DNA from: Tissierellales bacterium
GTDB lineage: Bacteria; Bacillota; Clostridia; Tissierellales; Sedimentibacteraceae
Length of the DNA stretch: 64,000 bases
NCBI GenBank assembly: GCA_018433765.1
Contig: JAHDQO010000007.1
Location: 269,115 to 333,114 of the forward strand
Direction: 5' to 3'
The translations under genes were made by a program, and so were the position numbers. The notes beneath the pieces are model-generated. The model was not told the DNA's origin. It did no database searches and saw only the letters and a program-made list of their open reading frames with translations. Each line of letters starts with the position of its first letter. The first letter of the stretch is position 1. This document shows, one piece after another, positions 63,744-64,000 of the stretch.

Positions 63744-63778
63744 CAAAAAAAAGAGAGCTTTTATTAAAAGCCCTCTTA
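63744..63778 (-). terminator. Terminator of tuf
   Basis: On the minus strand GAGGGCTTTTA, AT, AAAAGCTCTC, then eight U, 12 bases after the tuf stop codon. Confidence 0.9.
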
Positions 63779-63789
63779 ATTTATTATTA

Positions 63790-64000
63790 TTATTCTATTA
63801 TTTGAGCAACAACACCTGCTCCAACTGTTCTTCCACCTTCTCTAATTGCAAATCTTAACCCTTCTTCCATTGCAATCGGAGTTATTAGTTCTACTAAAAA
63901 TGTTGCATTATCTCCAGGCATACACATTTCTACGCCTTCTTCTAAATTGATTGATCCTGTTACGTCTGTTGTTCTAAAGAAAAATTGTGGTCTGTATCCA
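63790..64000 (-). CDS. tuf: Elongation factor Tu, C-terminal part (cut by window edge)
   Basis: EF-Tu brings aminoacyl-tRNA to the ribosome. The last 69 codons are present and read [50 protein letters not shown] and end AQIIE. This is domain 3 of EF-Tu. In most Firmicutes tuf is followed closely by rpsJ; here two terminators and the hyp genes come between. Confidence 0.96.
   Translation of the reverse strand, partial: GYRPQFFFRTTDVTGSINLEEGVEMCMPGDNATFLVELITPIAMEEGLRFAIREGGRTVGAGVVAQIIE

Overview
The window is AT-rich DNA (genes and gaps alike) from an anaerobic Firmicute, most probably a member of the class Clostridia. The evidence is a clostridial-type S10-spc-alpha ribosomal operon with a KOW-domain protein between map and infA, ptb-buk butyrate genes, a glycyl-radical enzyme pair, many ferredoxin-type proteins, GGAGG ribosome binding sites with occasional TTG starts, and Firmicute-style riboswitches and a LexA box. 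I cannot name the genus.

Layout. 1-1280: butyrate kinase (cut by the window edge) and phosphotransbutyrylase. 1360-5552: a histidine phosphatase, then a complete mannose-family PTS (IIA, IIB, IIC, IID) behind an Fe-S aldo/keto reductase. 5690-9137: a Cys-rich protein, the AmmeMemoRadiSam genes (radical SAM enzyme plus a MEMO1-AMMECR1 fusion) and a cell-wall amidase. 9325-11591: a two-gene flavoprotein pair of unknown function. 11644-13420: mtnA and a class II aldolase, which fits methylthio-ribose salvage by the DHAP shunt. 13835-33750: a mixed accessory region with MFS carriers, two UvrD-like motors (one HelD-like), an SOS-controlled Y-family polymerase, BrnQ, a flavodoxin-ferredoxin protein, small membrane proteins and a GPH symporter.

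33889-38102: a dedicated ECF transporter (T, two ATPases, S component) together with a membrane-anchored sulfite-oxidase-fold protein, preceded by what looks like a molybdenum/tungsten cofactor (Moco) riboswitch with a visible terminator/antiterminator pair. Next to it lies queT under a preQ1-I-like riboswitch.

38231-58127: the ribosomal protein block on the minus strand, in transcription order S10, L3, L4, L23, L2, S19, L22, S3, L16, L29, S17, L14, L24, L5, S14, S8, L6, L18, S5, L30, L15, SecY, Adk, Map, KOW, IF-1, L36, S13, S11, S4, RpoA, L17, EcfA1, EcfA2, EcfT, TruA, L13, S9. S3 carries a 50-residue Asn-rich tail. 58392-63631: a trans-4-hydroxyproline dehydratase (HypD), its activase and a sigma-54 activator, with a near-perfect sigma-54 promoter. 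This island sits between tuf (partial, right edge) and rpsJ, a junction that is normally close-packed.

The most unusual feature is a family of short intergenic repeats present in at least eight places. A copy consists of degenerate 7-8 base purine-rich repeats, an ATGGT-type motif and a small hairpin whose arms change together between copies. Most copies start at or inside the 3' end of a gene, in the sense direction, and at three genes they supply the last codons. One locus has four copies in tandem with an exact 62-base period. No tRNA, rRNA, transposase or CRISPR array was seen.
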